A stretch of 64,000 bases of DNA from a virus. The notes beneath the pieces are model-generated. The model ran no database searches. It was not told where the DNA came from and saw only the letters and a list, made by a program, of their open reading frames with translations. Both the position numbers and the translations under genes were made by a program. Positions 22,508 to 30,773 of the stretch are shown here, piece by piece. The stretch lies in the IMG/VR virus record IMGVR_UViG_3300032893_000001, positions 120,183-184,182 of that record, one strand, 5' to 3'. Numbering within the stretch: position 1 is the stretch's first letter; each line of letters opens with the position of its first letter.

Positions 22508-22952
22508 CGCTGCCTCCTTCGAAATCCTCGACGTAGTGTACCCGTTGTTCCGGCGTCAGATCGGATTCGAAGACGCCGTAGACATCTTCGACTGACGCCT
22601 TCACTTGACCTGTAGCGGGATCGGTTCGGAACTTCCAGCCCCAGAGCTCGCCCTCTTCTCCATAGTACTGGAGAAAGCTTCCGTCGCGCACGGACGGTGC
22701 GAGAAGCGAAAAGAACGCGGCGTAGTGATCCTCGTCCTGCATCTTGCTGTCGGACGGGTACACCCCGCAGATGTTGCCCATCTCGTCGTCTGCGTACTCG
22801 AAGCCCCAAAGGCGGAGCTCCTCCTCGAGAGACATCGAGGGGCGGTCATCGTCTTTCTCTTTGCGCCATTTCTGAAAGCGCTCCAGCGCCTCGGCGTGCT
22901 TGTCGACCGGAAGAAAGAACTTCAGGTCGGACGCGTAGTAGTGCGAACCCAT
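22500..22952 (-). CDS. Hypothetical protein (150 aa)
   Basis: Starts MGSHYYASDLKFFLPVDKHA with AAAGGAGG upstream. The aromatic pattern DGSFLQYYGEEGELWGWKFR is one I associate with a phage protein family of unknown function. A small GGAGC-GCTT-GCTCC hairpin and a degenerate box (GGGAAAAAGAG) lie before the ribosome site. Confidence 0.7.
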   Translation of the reverse strand: MGSHYYASDLKFFLPVDKHAEALERFQKWRKEKDDDRPSMSLEEELRLWGFEYADDEMGNICGVYPSDSKMQDEDHYAAFFSLLAPSVRDGSFLQYYGEEGELWGWKFRTDPATGQVKASVEDVYGVFESDLTPEQRVHYVEDFEGGSDG

Positions 22953-23014
22953 GGATGCCTCCTTTAGGAGCAAGCGCTCCCGAGGCTCTTTTTCCCTGTC
23001 GTACGCACAAGTTG

Positions 23015-23452
23015 CTACTCGAGCGAGACGATATCGCCGGCGTCGAGAAGCGCTGCCAATCCACGCTGCCCGTTCGTATCAACCTTGATGGACTCGAGAT
23101 AGTCGGACTCCGTGCGCGGAGGAGGCAGCCGCCGGCGCGTGGGAGGGCGCCCAAGCGTCTGAATGTCTCGTGCGGTGATCGTGCGCAGGCGCGCACGCAC
23201 TTCTTCCAGATCGAGCCCCAGAGTTTCGCAGATGCTGATGAAGGAGAACGCCTCGTAGCCGTCGGTTTTACGCTGCTGCCAGTGCGGATGTCCGGGAGCT
23301 TCGACGAAGAGCCACGTGTACGCCTCGTGCGCGAGCTTGCGGTTCTCGAGTCGTCGACTGTTGCGGTAGAGAACCCAGTCGTAAGCCGCCCGCCGGACGA
23401 TCTCCAAAAGGAGTACCCGGCAGTTCACTCCTTCCAGTACGCGATCGTTCAT
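23015..23452 (-). CDS. Conserved-type phage helical protein (145 aa)
   Basis: AAYDWVLYRNSRRLENRKLA, YEAFSFISICETLGLDLEEV and ITARDIQTLGRP match a pattern I recall from several phages: DW-LY--S, SF-SICE-LG, RDI-LGRPP. That family has no assigned activity. Overlaps the end of the Ig-like virion gene. Confidence 0.75.
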   Translation of the reverse strand: MNDRVLEGVNCRVLLLEIVRRAAYDWVLYRNSRRLENRKLAHEAYTWLFVEAPGHPHWQQRKTDGYEAFSFISICETLGLDLEEVRARLRTITARDIQTLGRPPTRRRLPPPRTESDYLESIKVDTNGQRGLAALLDAGDIVSLE

Positions 23453-24333
23453 TGGACGGTGATGGCGAGCGGGACGCCTTGAATCCCAGGATCGGGGTAG
23501 CGCACGATGCTCGTGTTGAAGCGCACCGCTCGCAGATTCGTCGTACCTGGCTTGAATCCACGCAGCGTAAGCGTTGTCGCCGATGGAATGACGGCTGCGA
23601 TCGTGGGATCGTCCGTCGACCACTGGACGTCCCCTCCTGCGACGCCGGCGAGGATCTCTCCGTCAGTAGCAACCACGGTCGGTGTGGTCACGAAGTCGAC
23701 GCCGACTTGAATCGTGAAGGGTCCCACCGGATCGAACGTCACGGCGCCGACGACCGGGAAGAGCAGGTCGGGCAGATTGGCGTTGAGTGCGTCGGGTACG
23801 GAGATGACGCGTTGCACGTCCTCGAAGCCTTGGATCGTAACGAGGTACTGACCGTTGCGGATGAGGGGAACCTGCAAGTACCCGTGCTCGTCCGTTCGTT
23901 CGATCACGCGTTCAGTGAGAACTCCAGCGCCATCGAGCAGCAACGGGTTGAACTGCGCGATGATGTGGCAGTCGAGATTCTGCGCAGGTCCTCCGGCGAC
24001 GGTGCGGAAGAAGCCGTAGCACATGCAGAGGCGTGGATCTGTCGACGTCGGCGCTTGGAAGGGCTCCCCGACAACAGTGAATGCGTTCGTCGCAGGCGCC
24101 TCGAGCACCTGGATGAACTGCGGGTTCTTGATGTTCACCTGCTGCTTGTAGAAGCGCACCTGAAAGGTCGTGTCGGACGGCAACAAGAACGCGGCGAGCC
24201 CATTCGCATCCGTGGTCTGCTGTCCGAAGACCTGCTTGCCGTCTTGGCTGTAGACCTTGACCACGACGCCCGAGATGGGTGCTGCGAACGGTGTGTTGTC
24301 CACAAGGTAGAAATCTACGGACTCGACGCTCAT
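23449..24333 (-). CDS. Ig-like virion protein (294 aa)
   Basis: The N-terminal region (GVVVKVYSQDGKQVFGQQTT, DANGLAAFLLPS) resembles carboxypeptidase-regulatory or prealbumin-like beta-sandwiches. Residues 220-285 (VQWSTDDPTIAAVIPS, TLRGFKPGTTNLRAV) resemble a bacterial Ig-like Big-2 domain. Such domains decorate phage tails and bind host surfaces. GAGAGGC precedes the ATG. It forms a coupled set with the next two genes. Confidence 0.7.
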   Translation of the reverse strand: MSVESVDFYLVDNTPFAAPISGVVVKVYSQDGKQVFGQQTTDANGLAAFLLPSDTTFQVRFYKQQVNIKNPQFIQVLEAPATNAFTVVGEPFQAPTSTDPRLCMCYGFFRTVAGGPAQNLDCHIIAQFNPLLLDGAGVLTERVIERTDEHGYLQVPLIRNGQYLVTIQGFEDVQRVISVPDALNANLPDLLFPVVGAVTFDPVGPFTIQVGVDFVTTPTVVATDGEILAGVAGGDVQWSTDDPTIAAVIPSATTLTLRGFKPGTTNLRAVRFNTSIVRYPDPGIQGVPLAITVQ

Positions 24334-24569
24334 GACATGCCTCTCGCAGTACGAAGAACGATTCGATCGCCAGGCTTGGGGATGTAGCTGAGACGAAGAA
24401 CGACAGAGCTGCCGTCAAGCGTACAGCGCGAGCGCGATCGAAGCCCGACCAACCGCACATCTCGCAGGTACTTCGCGAGGTCCTTTCCAGGAACATGGGC
24501 CAGCCGGTGAAAGGCGAAGGACTGCCCGTCCGGCTGCCTGTTGGGATAGAAGATGAAGACGTCGCTCAC
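24330..24569 (-). CDS. Small virion-associated hypothetical (79 aa)
   Basis: Starts MSDVFIFYPNRQPDGQSFAF. The second half (VVLRLSYIPKPGDRIVLRTA) resembles a short beta unit. It sits between two structural genes with four-base overlaps on both sides, so it is probably a minor virion component or connector. Confidence 0.65.
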   Translation of the reverse strand: MSDVFIFYPNRQPDGQSFAFHRLAHVPGKDLAKYLRDVRLVGLRSRSRCTLDGSSVVLRLSYIPKPGDRIVLRTARGMS

Positions 24570-25570
24570 AGTGATCGTCTCACCGCGAAGTCGATGTTCG
24601 GAACCTGCACGACGAAGACATCGTCGCTACCGACGGAGGGGTCGAGCAGATTGAAGGACGTGATCGTCGGGTCCGTCGGAACGGTCAAGTCTCTCGCGAG
24701 CTGCGTTCCTGCAACGGACACGGTCACCTGCGCACCACGGACCAGCAGGAACTCTGCATGACCGTCCGCATCCGTGACTACGCGCGCATCCGTCGACGTC
24801 ATCACACGTCCGTTGATTACGTTACCCTGGAACTTGGAGTAGACGGTCACCTCCCTGTTCTGCACGGCGCGGCCTTGCACGTCGACGAGGTCGACTGTTC
24901 CAAGAACGAGGGAAGAGGGATCGATGCTCCCACCGGTGGTGAGTGTGAACGGCAACGAGAAGTCGCTGACCGTGTTGTCGATGTCACTCGAGAAGCGTGT
25001 CTTGTAGAAGTAGCCCGAACCGCTGTGCCAATCGACGAAGGGGTAGAGCTCCTGCTCGGGGCGAAGAACGATGCGAGCGTCTTTGCCGTAGTTCGCCCAA
25101 GCGGGGTCCGTCGTCGGAAGTCCGAGCAGCGCGGCAGCATCGGTGGCGAGCACGCGCAGGATGGCCTTGTTGCCAGCCTCGACGGACTGTACGACGAGCC
25201 GCCCATCCATCGTGACGAAGCTGGTCAGCATCCCACGGCTCTGTGCCACGATCTGCGAGGCCGCTTGTGACCGAGTGATCGGATTCGAACCGGTGAACGT
25301 GACGTCGATATGCGTCGTCTCGTCGATGAGAAAAGAGGCCGTCATGCCGACGACAAAGGCACTCGGACCTGAAGGAGGGCTAGAAGGAGGGTCACCGACT
25401 ACGTCGGCGGGCACTCGAGCACCGAGCCACGTAGGAGCAGTGAGCTCCACGTACGGGCCATCGGCACCCGAGGTGCTCCGCCAGACCTGAAGACGATCGA
25501 AGAGCCCGGCCCAGTCCGCCTGAACGGCCCGAAGCTGTAGCTGAACGGCCTGACCTACGATCGTCGTCAT
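24566..25570 (-). CDS. Beta-rich virion protein (334 aa)
   Basis: Contains fibronectin-like N-terminal strands (LRAVQADWAGLFDRLQVWRS), a central region ITRSQAASQIVAQSRG like those in tail proteins, and a C-terminal DADGHAEFLLVRGAQVTVSV segment typical of carboxypeptidase-regulatory folds. Likely part of the tail tip or appendage with its coupled neighbours. Confidence 0.7.
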   Translation of the reverse strand: MTTIVGQAVQLQLRAVQADWAGLFDRLQVWRSTSGADGPYVELTAPTWLGARVPADVVGDPPSSPPSGPSAFVVGMTASFLIDETTHIDVTFTGSNPITRSQAASQIVAQSRGMLTSFVTMDGRLVVQSVEAGNKAILRVLATDAAALLGLPTTDPAWANYGKDARIVLRPEQELYPFVDWHSGSGYFYKTRFSSDIDNTVSDFSLPFTLTTGGSIDPSSLVLGTVDLVDVQGRAVQNREVTVYSKFQGNVINGRVMTSTDARVVTDADGHAEFLLVRGAQVTVSVAGTQLARDLTVPTDPTITSFNLLDPSVGSDDVFVVQVPNIDFAVRRSL

Positions 25571-25571
25571 T

Positions 25572-25883
25572 TCAGATCACCTCCTCGACCATACCATCAC
25601 GACGGAAACGGACCTTGTCCGGCTGCACGCCGAGGCGCGCGGCGACCAGACCGCGAAGCTCGAAGATCTCTTTCTGGATCTTCTCCTCTTCGCTCTGAAT
25701 CGCGTCGGCGTCTTTCTTCATGCGCTCCTTGCGAAGCATGAGGTTCTCGGCGCGGAGCGAAACGTTCTCCACGCGAAGACGTTCCATCTCCGTCATCGCA
25801 CCCACGGTGCGCACGTTCGTCGGAGCGGCCGTCTCGACCTTCTCCGGAACAGGAGCCACGCCGTTCTGCTTGATCTCTTCCAT
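25572..25883 (-). CDS. Coiled-coil protein (103 aa)
   Basis: Residues 32-78 form a coiled coil (MERLRVENVSLRAENLMLRK). The C-terminus VAARLGVQPDKVRFRRDG is a small helical end. AGGGTG precedes the ATG. It lies within the structural set; possibly an oligomeric assembly factor. Confidence 0.7.
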   Translation of the reverse strand: MEEIKQNGVAPVPEKVETAAPTNVRTVGAMTEMERLRVENVSLRAENLMLRKERMKKDADAIQSEEEKIQKEIFELRGLVAARLGVQPDKVRFRRDGMVEEVI

Positions 25884-25886
25884 GAA

Positions 25887-26099
25887 TCACCCTGCGAGAA
25901 AGTTGTCGATCTCGGTGACGGCAAGAGCCGTCACGGCTTGCTGCTGTGCATCGATCAGTTGGCCAAGCCCACGCCCTTGTAGCATGCGCGTGAGTTGTGT
26001 GACGCGGTCGTTCAACTCCTTCTGTCGCTGCTGCGACCACTGCTGCGTGAGCTGTACGAGTTGGTCGAGGCGTTGATCTCGCTCTGCTTGCGAAGCCAT
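25887..26099 (-). CDS. Short helical protein (70 aa)
   Basis: Glutamine-rich amphipathic helix (LDQLVQLTQQWSQQRQKELN), then a short C-terminal helix. It begins about 15 bases after the stop of the neighbouring gene with a distant GAGG. Likely oligomeric; unrecognised. Confidence 0.65.
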   Translation of the reverse strand: MASQAERDQRLDQLVQLTQQWSQQRQKELNDRVTQLTRMLQGRGLGQLIDAQQQAVTALAVTEIDNFLAG

Positions 26100-26114
26100 C
26101 GCGAGAAGTCTACC

Positions 26115-26666
26115 TCAACGACGGTACGAAGGAAGCTCCCATGATTCGCGCGGCTGGAACCCCGCGAGTTTCAGCGAGTCTCGAACCCGACGCAGTTTCC
26201 TCGTTTGCTCGGCTCGAATGCATGAGTAGATACGTTCGATTCGTTGCAGTGGCATCCGATGAAAGGGCTCCGGATAGTCGTCGATGTACTCCCGCTCCTT
26301 GATCCGCTCCGATCTTCTTTTGTACGCGTCATTGAAAAAGAGTCCGGCGGCGACCTCGTCGATGCCTGCGTTGTGAAGAGAGCGTAGCTCGAATGTTCGA
26401 CGTGCTTTGACCTTCACGAAGTCTCCGGCGTGGTATGACCAATCGTTCGAGACCTTTCGAAGAAGCAGCTTTGCAAAGAGGTAGCACCCGCGCTCGTCCA
26501 AGTTACGCATGTACCCCTCTTGCAACAGGACCTGCGGCGAAACGCAGGAATGGCTCAAGAACCGAACGCGACCTCTTTCAGAAACGAAGATCTCGTGCTG
26601 TGCCCGCGCGCATTTGACTCGAATGACACGCTCCTCTTTAGGAACTTCTCGATAGCGTCGCTGCAT
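26115..26666 (-). CDS. Basic hypothetical protein (183 aa)
   Basis: Starts MQRRYREVPKEERVIRVKCA and stays arginine-rich throughout. GGAGGG precedes the ATG and an intrinsic terminator lies upstream, so this gene starts after the sigma-like unit. The charge suggests nucleic-acid contact. No known motif. Confidence 0.7.
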   Translation of the reverse strand: MQRRYREVPKEERVIRVKCARAQHEIFVSERGRVRFLSHSCVSPQVLLQEGYMRNLDERGCYLFAKLLLRKVSNDWSYHAGDFVKVKARRTFELRSLHNAGIDEVAAGLFFNDAYKRRSERIKEREYIDDYPEPFHRMPLQRIERIYSCIRAEQTRKLRRVRDSLKLAGFQPRESWELPSYRR

Positions 26667-26675
26667 CTGCCCTCC

Positions 26676-26708
26676 AAAAGAAAAAGGCCCGGCCGAGGCC
26701 GAGCCTTG
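26676..26708 (-). terminator. Intrinsic terminator after the sigma-like gene
   Basis: In the minus sense AAGGCTCGGCC pairs with GGCCGGGCCTT, followed by TTTCTTTT. It lies beyond the stop at 26729. Confidence 0.85.
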
Positions 26709-26728
26709 AAGTCTTCCTCTGACGCAGC

Positions 26729-27475
26729 TCAGAGGTACTGCTTGGTCTTCTCTATGATGCTCGACTTGAGCCGGCTCACCTGAGAGGCGTTCTTACCGAT
26801 CTTCTTGGCGATGGCCGAAGTCGAAACCACCCGCTTACTCGTGTCGGGGTGGTACACGAGGTCGAAGACCTGCTTTTCTTCGGGCGTGAGCACGCTCGGA
26901 AGAAGGGACAGAACTTCTTGCTCTCTCGATCCGAAACGAGGCATCGGGTCACTCTCGAGTGCAGAGCTCGGGATGTCTTTGCGAATCGACTTCTGAATCT
27001 GTACTACTTTGCGCACGGGGATGCCTACGTACTCGGCGATTTCCTGTGCGGTCGGTGCTCGCCCAAGGTCGTCCGTCAACGCACCGTGCGCTCGCTGCAA
27101 GTTGCCGATCTGGTACGCCGGACTCTCGGGGATGTACGCGCGGTTCTGGTACTTGACCATGTACCGCTTCGCCTTCTGAATGCGGTGCTGCACGTGCGTG
27201 TTGAGCGCAGCGCCTCTCTGCGGGTTGTACGTCTGGAAGGCTTGGATGACGTGGCCGGTGATCTCCGCCTCCATCGCACTCGGCGTGATGAGCGGAGGAG
27301 TCCACTCGCGGACCTTGCTGTTGATCAGCGGCTGGTATGCGTCGAGCAAGGGCTCGAGATGCTCAGGCTTGCGCCCGCTCTCATTCCACTTGCTCCAGAG
27401 ATCAAGATCTCGAGCTGCGCGAACTGCTGCCGTCTTCTTCTTCTCTTCGAGCAGCTCGTCAATCGGGTTGGACAC
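26729..27475 (-). CDS. Sigma-70-like transcription factor (248 aa)
   Basis: IQAFQTYNPQRGAALNTHVQ through RIQKAKRYM resembles the end of sigma region 2. LGRAPTAQEIAEYVGIPVRK matches region 3 with its DNA-contacting helix. LTPEEKQVFDLVYH through STSAIAKKIGKNASQVSRLK is a region 4 helix-turn-helix. The N-terminal region 2 core is short. I infer that it directs host RNA polymerase to phage promoters, the ATAAGAA boxes being candidates. GTG start with AAGGAGG; its own box lies upstream at 27493. Confidence 0.75.
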   Translation of the reverse strand: MSNPIDELLEEKKKTAAVRAARDLDLWSKWNESGRKPEHLEPLLDAYQPLINSKVREWTPPLITPSAMEAEITGHVIQAFQTYNPQRGAALNTHVQHRIQKAKRYMVKYQNRAYIPESPAYQIGNLQRAHGALTDDLGRAPTAQEIAEYVGIPVRKVVQIQKSIRKDIPSSALESDPMPRFGSREQEVLSLLPSVLTPEEKQVFDLVYHPDTSKRVVSTSAIAKKIGKNASQVSRLKSSIIEKTKQYL

Positions 27476-27492
27476 AAGAACCTCCTTCGGGC

Positions 27493-27502
27493 CTCTTATC
27501 CC
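27493..27502 (-). promoter_or_regulatory. ATAAGAG box before the sigma-like gene
   Basis: GGGATAAGAG lies 18 bases upstream of the start at 27475 and is followed by AAGGAGG. If the sigma-like protein recognises this box, the gene would be self-activated. Confidence 0.55.
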
Positions 27503-27521
27503 GTCCCGACTTCCGTTGTTG

Positions 27522-28532
27522 CTACGCGCGGCCAGCGACGCTGCGAACCTTCTCGAGCAAGGTCTGTGCGTGCGTCACGTAGTGCCCGCGGCGACCGCCC
27601 GAGAAGTTCTGCTCGATCGTAGCCTTCGCTGCGTCGGATGCAGGCCCCATGTTCGTGAATATGCGATGCAGCAGGTCGTGGTTGTCCGCGACGTTGATCT
27701 GCTCGGCGCCGTCGGTGAAGACCTCGTACGCGTCCTTGCGATTGCCGATCCCCGGCTTGCCGTTGAAGGGGTCCTGTCCCCAGTGGTACCCCTCGGTCGG
27801 AACACCCTTCTGCTCGCCGGCGCCCTGCTGGCTGTGCTCGGTCCCCTTCTGCGGGGTCTCGACGTTCTGCTCGAGCGAACCCTTGGTCTCGATGTCCGCC
27901 TTCTCGGCAGCGAGCTTCATGCTGAGCTTCATCGCTGCGAACGGGTTGCTCTTGGCGGCGCGCGCGCCTTCCATGAGCGCCTGAAAGCCTTCCTCGCCGT
28001 ACAGCTTCGGCTTCGGAAGGGCCTTGGCGATCGTCGGAGTAGCTTTGGCTGCTGCTCGAGCAGCCGCCGGGAGCGGCGGAGGAGTGCCTGCGATCTTCTC
28101 GTAGGCGGCCTTCATGCGTTCGCTTGCTCTCTTGGTCACGAAACTGCCTCCCATCGGCCGCCCAAGGGGCGCTTTCTTCATCACGTTGCCTGCCCTCGTG
28201 GCGGTCTCCACCGCAGCTCGAGGAAAGATCTCCGGCGTGCCGGGAATGGGCGTCGTCAGAACGCGCTTCACGCTCTCCGCCGCGTCTCCAAGCCACCCAG
28301 ACTCCTTCAGCTTGGGCGTCTTCAGACCGCCAGGGTTGGCGGCCTTCACGTCGTCCTTCGGCGTGTCGTACTTGGCCTTCGCCGTCTGCTTGCCCTTTGC
28401 AGTACCATACCCCTTCGGGGTCTTGCCGAGCGCATGCGACTGCTGCGTCGCAACCGCGAACGCCGTCGACTTCTTCATGTCGGGGTTCTTGGCGAGCAGA
28501 TGCTCAGCGCGCTCGTGAATCCACTCGGGCAT
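27522..28532 (-). CDS. Virion-associated protein (336 aa)
   Basis: The N-terminus IHERAEHLLAKNPDMKKSTA, with ATQQSHALGKTPKGYGT after it, matches a short conserved module I recall from the start of phage structural or packaged proteins. The rest is low-complexity, alanine-, lysine- and proline-rich, with DNA-binding character. Located with the DELxK-motif proteins, so a packaged protein is plausible. Weak GGGAAT ribosome site. Confidence 0.7.
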   Translation of the reverse strand: MPEWIHERAEHLLAKNPDMKKSTAFAVATQQSHALGKTPKGYGTAKGKQTAKAKYDTPKDDVKAANPGGLKTPKLKESGWLGDAAESVKRVLTTPIPGTPEIFPRAAVETATRAGNVMKKAPLGRPMGGSFVTKRASERMKAAYEKIAGTPPPLPAAARAAAKATPTIAKALPKPKLYGEEGFQALMEGARAAKSNPFAAMKLSMKLAAEKADIETKGSLEQNVETPQKGTEHSQQGAGEQKGVPTEGYHWGQDPFNGKPGIGNRKDAYEVFTDGAEQINVADNHDLLHRIFTNMGPASDAAKATIEQNFSGGRRGHYVTHAQTLLEKVRSVAGRA

Positions 28533-28534
28533 GG

Positions 28535-29335
28535 CTAGATGATTCCCTTCTTCGCCCCTGACGCGGGGAGACCGTAGCCTTGGGGCTTAGCGATGTCGGC
28601 GATGCTTGGCCCGCCGGGAGCAGTCAGCTTGGGCTGTCCTACCTTGCGAGCAGCCGTGAGGCCAGTCTTCGGAGAAGCTGGCGTCGTGGGCATGAGAGAC
28701 GCCGCTTGCTTCTTGCGCACGACGGGTGCCTCGAGAGTCGAGTCGTCGCCGGCGAGCCCGCTTGCCAGAATCCAGGGTCCGTAGCTGAGCGGGCCGCTGA
28801 ACTGCGACGTGACGAAGTCTCCAGGAGCATACGAGACGTACGCGTCGCTCCCCTTCTCCTTCATCGGAACAGGGCCTTTGCCCAGGCTCTTGCCGTCCTT
28901 GTCGACCTCGATGAGAGCGTCGCCTTCGAGCTTCAATCGAGCCGCAGTCTTGCCCTGCCCTTGCTCGTACTCCTGCATGAACTGGCGCAGCGTCGCCATC
29001 TCCGCCGCACGGTCCATGTGGTACCGAAGAAGAGGAGCCACGCCGCCCATCACGGCGCCGGCGGCGGCGGACCCAAGTCCTGATCGCAAGCGCCCGAATC
29101 GAACCGGCTTGCCACCAACCTCGACAGGCTTGAACGGAAGCTGCCCACGCACGACGTCGCCGATCGCACTCGCTGCGGGGCCTGCGATCGCACCAAGCGC
29201 TCCATACCGAAGCGCCTGACCGATCGTGGGCTTGCTTGCCTCGAGCTGCTGCACACGCTCGTAGGACGCGCGCGCCTGCTCCGGGGTGATCGCCCCGAGC
29301 TTCTCGAGCTCGTCGATGGTGGCGCGAAGGTTCAT
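28535..29335 (-). CDS. DELxK-motif virion-type protein (266 aa)
   Basis: Opens MNLRATIDELEKLGAITPEQ; the TIDELEKL motif is shared with the three following genes. Residues 45-70 and 105-125 contain glycine-alanine rich segments (LGAIAGPAASAIGDVV) that could be membrane-active. The C-terminus is disordered and basic. The initiator at 29335 was chosen over a tryptophan- and cysteine-rich upstream extension. Confidence 0.7.
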   Translation of the reverse strand: MNLRATIDELEKLGAITPEQARASYERVQQLEASKPTIGQALRYGALGAIAGPAASAIGDVVRGQLPFKPVEVGGKPVRFGRLRSGLGSAAAGAVMGGVAPLLRYHMDRAAEMATLRQFMQEYEQGQGKTAARLKLEGDALIEVDKDGKSLGKGPVPMKEKGSDAYVSYAPGDFVTSQFSGPLSYGPWILASGLAGDDSTLEAPVVRKKQAASLMPTTPASPKTGLTAARKVGQPKLTAPGGPSIADIAKPQGYGLPASGAKKGII

Positions 29336-29652
29336 TTCTTGTGGGCCAGAAGCTGCGCGGCGACCGGCGCCGCAAGGGTACCAAGTCCCCCGAGCTCCAA
29401 GCCCGCATGCGCCATCTCCCACTTGTCGGGGTGCTCTTTGCGCGCCTGGTGCTGCAACGTGTCGATCGGCGGAAGGGCCAAGATGCCGAGGCCGCCGAGA
29501 TCGTAGGCGTGGCCGTGCTCGGCCAAGTGACGACCGATGGCACTTTCGGGACCGAGAGCTCGGCCGAGCGCGCCGGCAGCGCTCAGGCCCTCTCCCGCCT
29601 GCTTGATCTTCATGAGCTCGTCGACGAATGACTTGTAGACGACGGCGTTCAT
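29332..29652 (-). CDS. DELxK-motif small protein (106 aa)
   Basis: Opens MNAVVYKSFVDELMKIKQAG, carrying the shared motif. GGLGILALPPIDTL and LGGLGTLAAPVAAQLL are two short hydrophobic segments flanking a histidine-rich middle. GGGGAGG precedes the ATG. Probably a minor virion protein. Confidence 0.7.
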   Translation of the reverse strand: MNAVVYKSFVDELMKIKQAGEGLSAAGALGRALGPESAIGRHLAEHGHAYDLGGLGILALPPIDTLQHQARKEHPDKWEMAHAGLELGGLGTLAAPVAAQLLAHKK

Positions 29653-30317
29653 CCCATCCTCCCCGGCATCGCCATCGGCGGTGTCATGTTCATGCCCATT
29701 CCGCCCGGCGGGCCACCGACCATGCCAGGAAGAGCGGACGCGCTCGCAGGGGCCATCCCCATCGTGCCGTCCTTCTCCTTGCTCTTGCCTGCCCGACGAC
29801 CCGCCTCGAACAACAGCGCACCGGAAGCGGCACCGCCGGCTCCGTGCGCGACTCTCTTGGAGTCGCCGAGAAGAAGGCCATGCGCGATGTCCTGCGCCGG
29901 CTCCATGCGATTGTGCAAGAACCCATGCACCGCGTGCGCACCGTGCTCGAGCGCCTTGTGCCCCACACTCTTCGCCTTATCTGCAACCGAAGCTGCCTTT
30001 GCGCGAAGAGCCGGCACGTCGCTCTTGCGGGCGAGGTCGGGGTACTTCTTGGCGACGTCCTTGTAGACCTCGGCCTTCTGCTTCGGCGTGCCGTGCTGCT
30101 CGACACGGGAGAGGGCGTTGGCTGCATGACGGCGATCATGGATGGGGTAGGCTGCCTCCCCCGTCGCCGACTGCGCTGGCGTGAGAGCGAAGTTCTTCGC
30201 CTTGATCTTCTCGCGCGATGCCTCGGTGAGCTCCTTGGCAATCTTGCCCATGCCGGTGCCGGCTTGGATCTGCTTCAGCTCGTCGAAGAAGGAGAACATC
30301 GAGATGGGCATGGACAT
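29649..30317 (-). CDS. DELxK-motif virion-type protein (222 aa)
   Basis: MFSFFDELKQIQAG near the start carries the shared motif. The segment AKNFALTPAQSATGEAAYPI, then HDRRHAANALSRVEQHGTPK, is a conserved-looking folded core that I associate with packaged phage proteins. The tail is glycine-, methionine- and proline-rich. GAGGTCC precedes the start. Confidence 0.7.
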   Translation of the reverse strand: MSMPISMFSFFDELKQIQAGTGMGKIAKELTEASREKIKAKNFALTPAQSATGEAAYPIHDRRHAANALSRVEQHGTPKQKAEVYKDVAKKYPDLARKSDVPALRAKAASVADKAKSVGHKALEHGAHAVHGFLHNRMEPAQDIAHGLLLGDSKRVAHGAGGAASGALLFEAGRRAGKSKEKDGTMGMAPASASALPGMVGGPPGGMGMNMTPPMAMPGRMG

Positions 30318-30325
30318 GATGGACC

Positions 30326-30727
30326 TCAGAAGTTGCCGTGTTCTTCGGGCGTGTTGACTGCTGCCGGCGCCAGAGAGTAGCGCGCGAAGGCAGGGATCTT
30401 GGTGGACATGGCCTCGCGTCCGTCTTCTCGAGACGGAACGATGTCGTTCGGACCAGGCTTGGCTGCGGCAGGAGTTCCCGTCGGGCCAGATGCACCCGTC
30501 GCCGACTGGTAGTCGGAGTTCGAGTACGGCACCACGTTGCCGATCGAGCCATCCGCCTGCTTCGTGTACTTGTAGAGCGTGCCGTCCTTCTCCTTGCGGA
30601 GCATCGTCGACACACGCATCGGGCGCCGCTTCGCACGCGACTTGCCGTGACGTAGCTGCTCTCGAGCAGCAGCGATCTTCTCGAGTTCGTCGAGAAAAGC
30701 TCTCTCCATGACCGCGGCGTAGTCCAT
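30326..30727 (-). CDS. DELxK-motif small protein (133 aa)
   Basis: MDYAAVMERAFLDELEKIAA carries the shared motif. The rest is basic then disordered, with proline-alanine stretches. The ATG at 30727 has GGAGCC and is better than a GTG 24 bases upstream. First of the four consecutive motif-bearing genes. Confidence 0.7.
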   Translation of the reverse strand: MDYAAVMERAFLDELEKIAAAREQLRHGKSRAKRRPMRVSTMLRKEKDGTLYKYTKQADGSIGNVVPYSNSDYQSATGASGPTGTPAAAKPGPNDIVPSREDGREAMSTKIPAFARYSLAPAAVNTPEEHGNF

Positions 30728-30773
30728 CGGGGCTCCATACGGTTCTACCACCGGGGGACAGGAAGCGGAAGTT

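Noticed and set aside
27180-28538. Plus-strand open frame of 452 codons
   Set aside because: Antisense to the sigma-like and virion-associated genes, with low-complexity leucine-arginine composition.
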